From contig NC_041827.1 of NCBI RefSeq assembly GCF_900964775.1, positions 23,282,568 through 23,346,567 on the forward strand: 64,000 bases of DNA. The letters run 5' to 3'. Origin of the DNA: Scleropages formosus (lineage: Eukaryota; Chordata; Actinopteri; Osteoglossiformes; Osteoglossidae). The position numbers were made by a program, and so were the translations under genes. Below, in pieces: positions 63,746 through 64,000 of this stretch; the first letter of the stretch is position 1; every line of letters starts with the position of its first letter. The notes below the pieces were generated by a model that saw only the letters and a list, made by a program, of their open reading frames with translations, did no database searches and was not told the DNA's origin.

Positions 63746-64000
63746 CTTGAACAGGCAGCTTTCGCCACGTGTTGTCAGAGGATGGAAAGAAATTTCCGGT
63801 TAAAATGGAAAAGCTTTACATCCCAGCTCATGTGGTCAGTGTGGCTTCAAAAAAGTCACACGTGTGAGTACCGCGGTACTGTAGCACTGTAAGTACCTTA
63901 CAACTCGTATAGATGCATTTATTCACTTATGTGACACTTTCCTCCAGGATGGATTGCAGTTCTTTATTTACCCTGTTCTCTTACTCTGATTTATTGTAGC

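Overview
This is a 64 kb piece of a vertebrate, almost certainly teleost, genome. It holds six multi-exon protein-coding genes with GT-AG (and a few GC-AG) introns, CpG-rich 5' ends, many homopolymer and dinucleotide runs, and tRNA-derived SINEs, LINE tails and a Tc1/mariner element of fish type. The SINE with a (TG)n tail brings osteoglossomorph fishes (arowana and relatives) to mind, but that is only a tentative inference. There is no prokaryotic, viral or CRISPR-type system in the window.

Layout, left to right: (1) 1-10180, minus: fancd2, N-terminal ~1004 codons in 29 exons; its 3' end lies off the left edge. (2) 11738-12498, plus: gpx1, a two-exon selenoprotein with an in-frame UGA for selenocysteine and a TATA box. 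fancd2 and gpx1 are divergent. (3) 18221-35534, minus: usp4, complete in 22 coding exons (1018 aa); two of its introns use GC donors. The ~5.3 kb between gpx1 and the usp4 stop has no recognisable gene and probably contains a long usp4 3' UTR. (4) 36952-41891, minus: emc3, complete, 8 exons, 261 aa; its poly(A) signal lies only ~440 bp from the usp4 start codon. (5) 43565-46057, plus: brk1, complete, 3 exons, 75 aa, divergent from emc3; a dead Tc1/mariner copy sits in its first intron. (6) 49853-60316, plus: rbm5, complete coding region in 24 coding exons, 850 aa. After rbm5 (60804-64000) there are only repeats.

The genes are housekeeping functions: DNA crosslink repair (FANCD2), peroxide removal (GPX1), deubiquitylation (USP4), ER membrane-protein insertion (EMC3), actin nucleation through the WAVE complex (BRK1) and splice-site choice (RBM5). 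They do not form one pathway. By comparison with human, the window interleaves genes known from 3p25.3 (fancd2, emc3, brk1) with genes known from 3p21.31 (gpx1-usp4, rbm5).

The accessory content is mobile-element debris. Three SINE types can be told apart; two end in the tail of a LINE also present here, and the third ends in an L2-type tail followed by (TG)n, which appears to seed microsatellites. usp4 intron 6 (5 kb) is the most repeat-laden stretch, with an old, heavily broken LTR-element fossil, a LINE 3' end and three SINE copies. I found no convincing new biological system. The best leads are the GC-AG introns, the LINE/SINE tail sharing, the candidate SECIS element and the weak emc3 splice donor beside a trinucleotide repeat.
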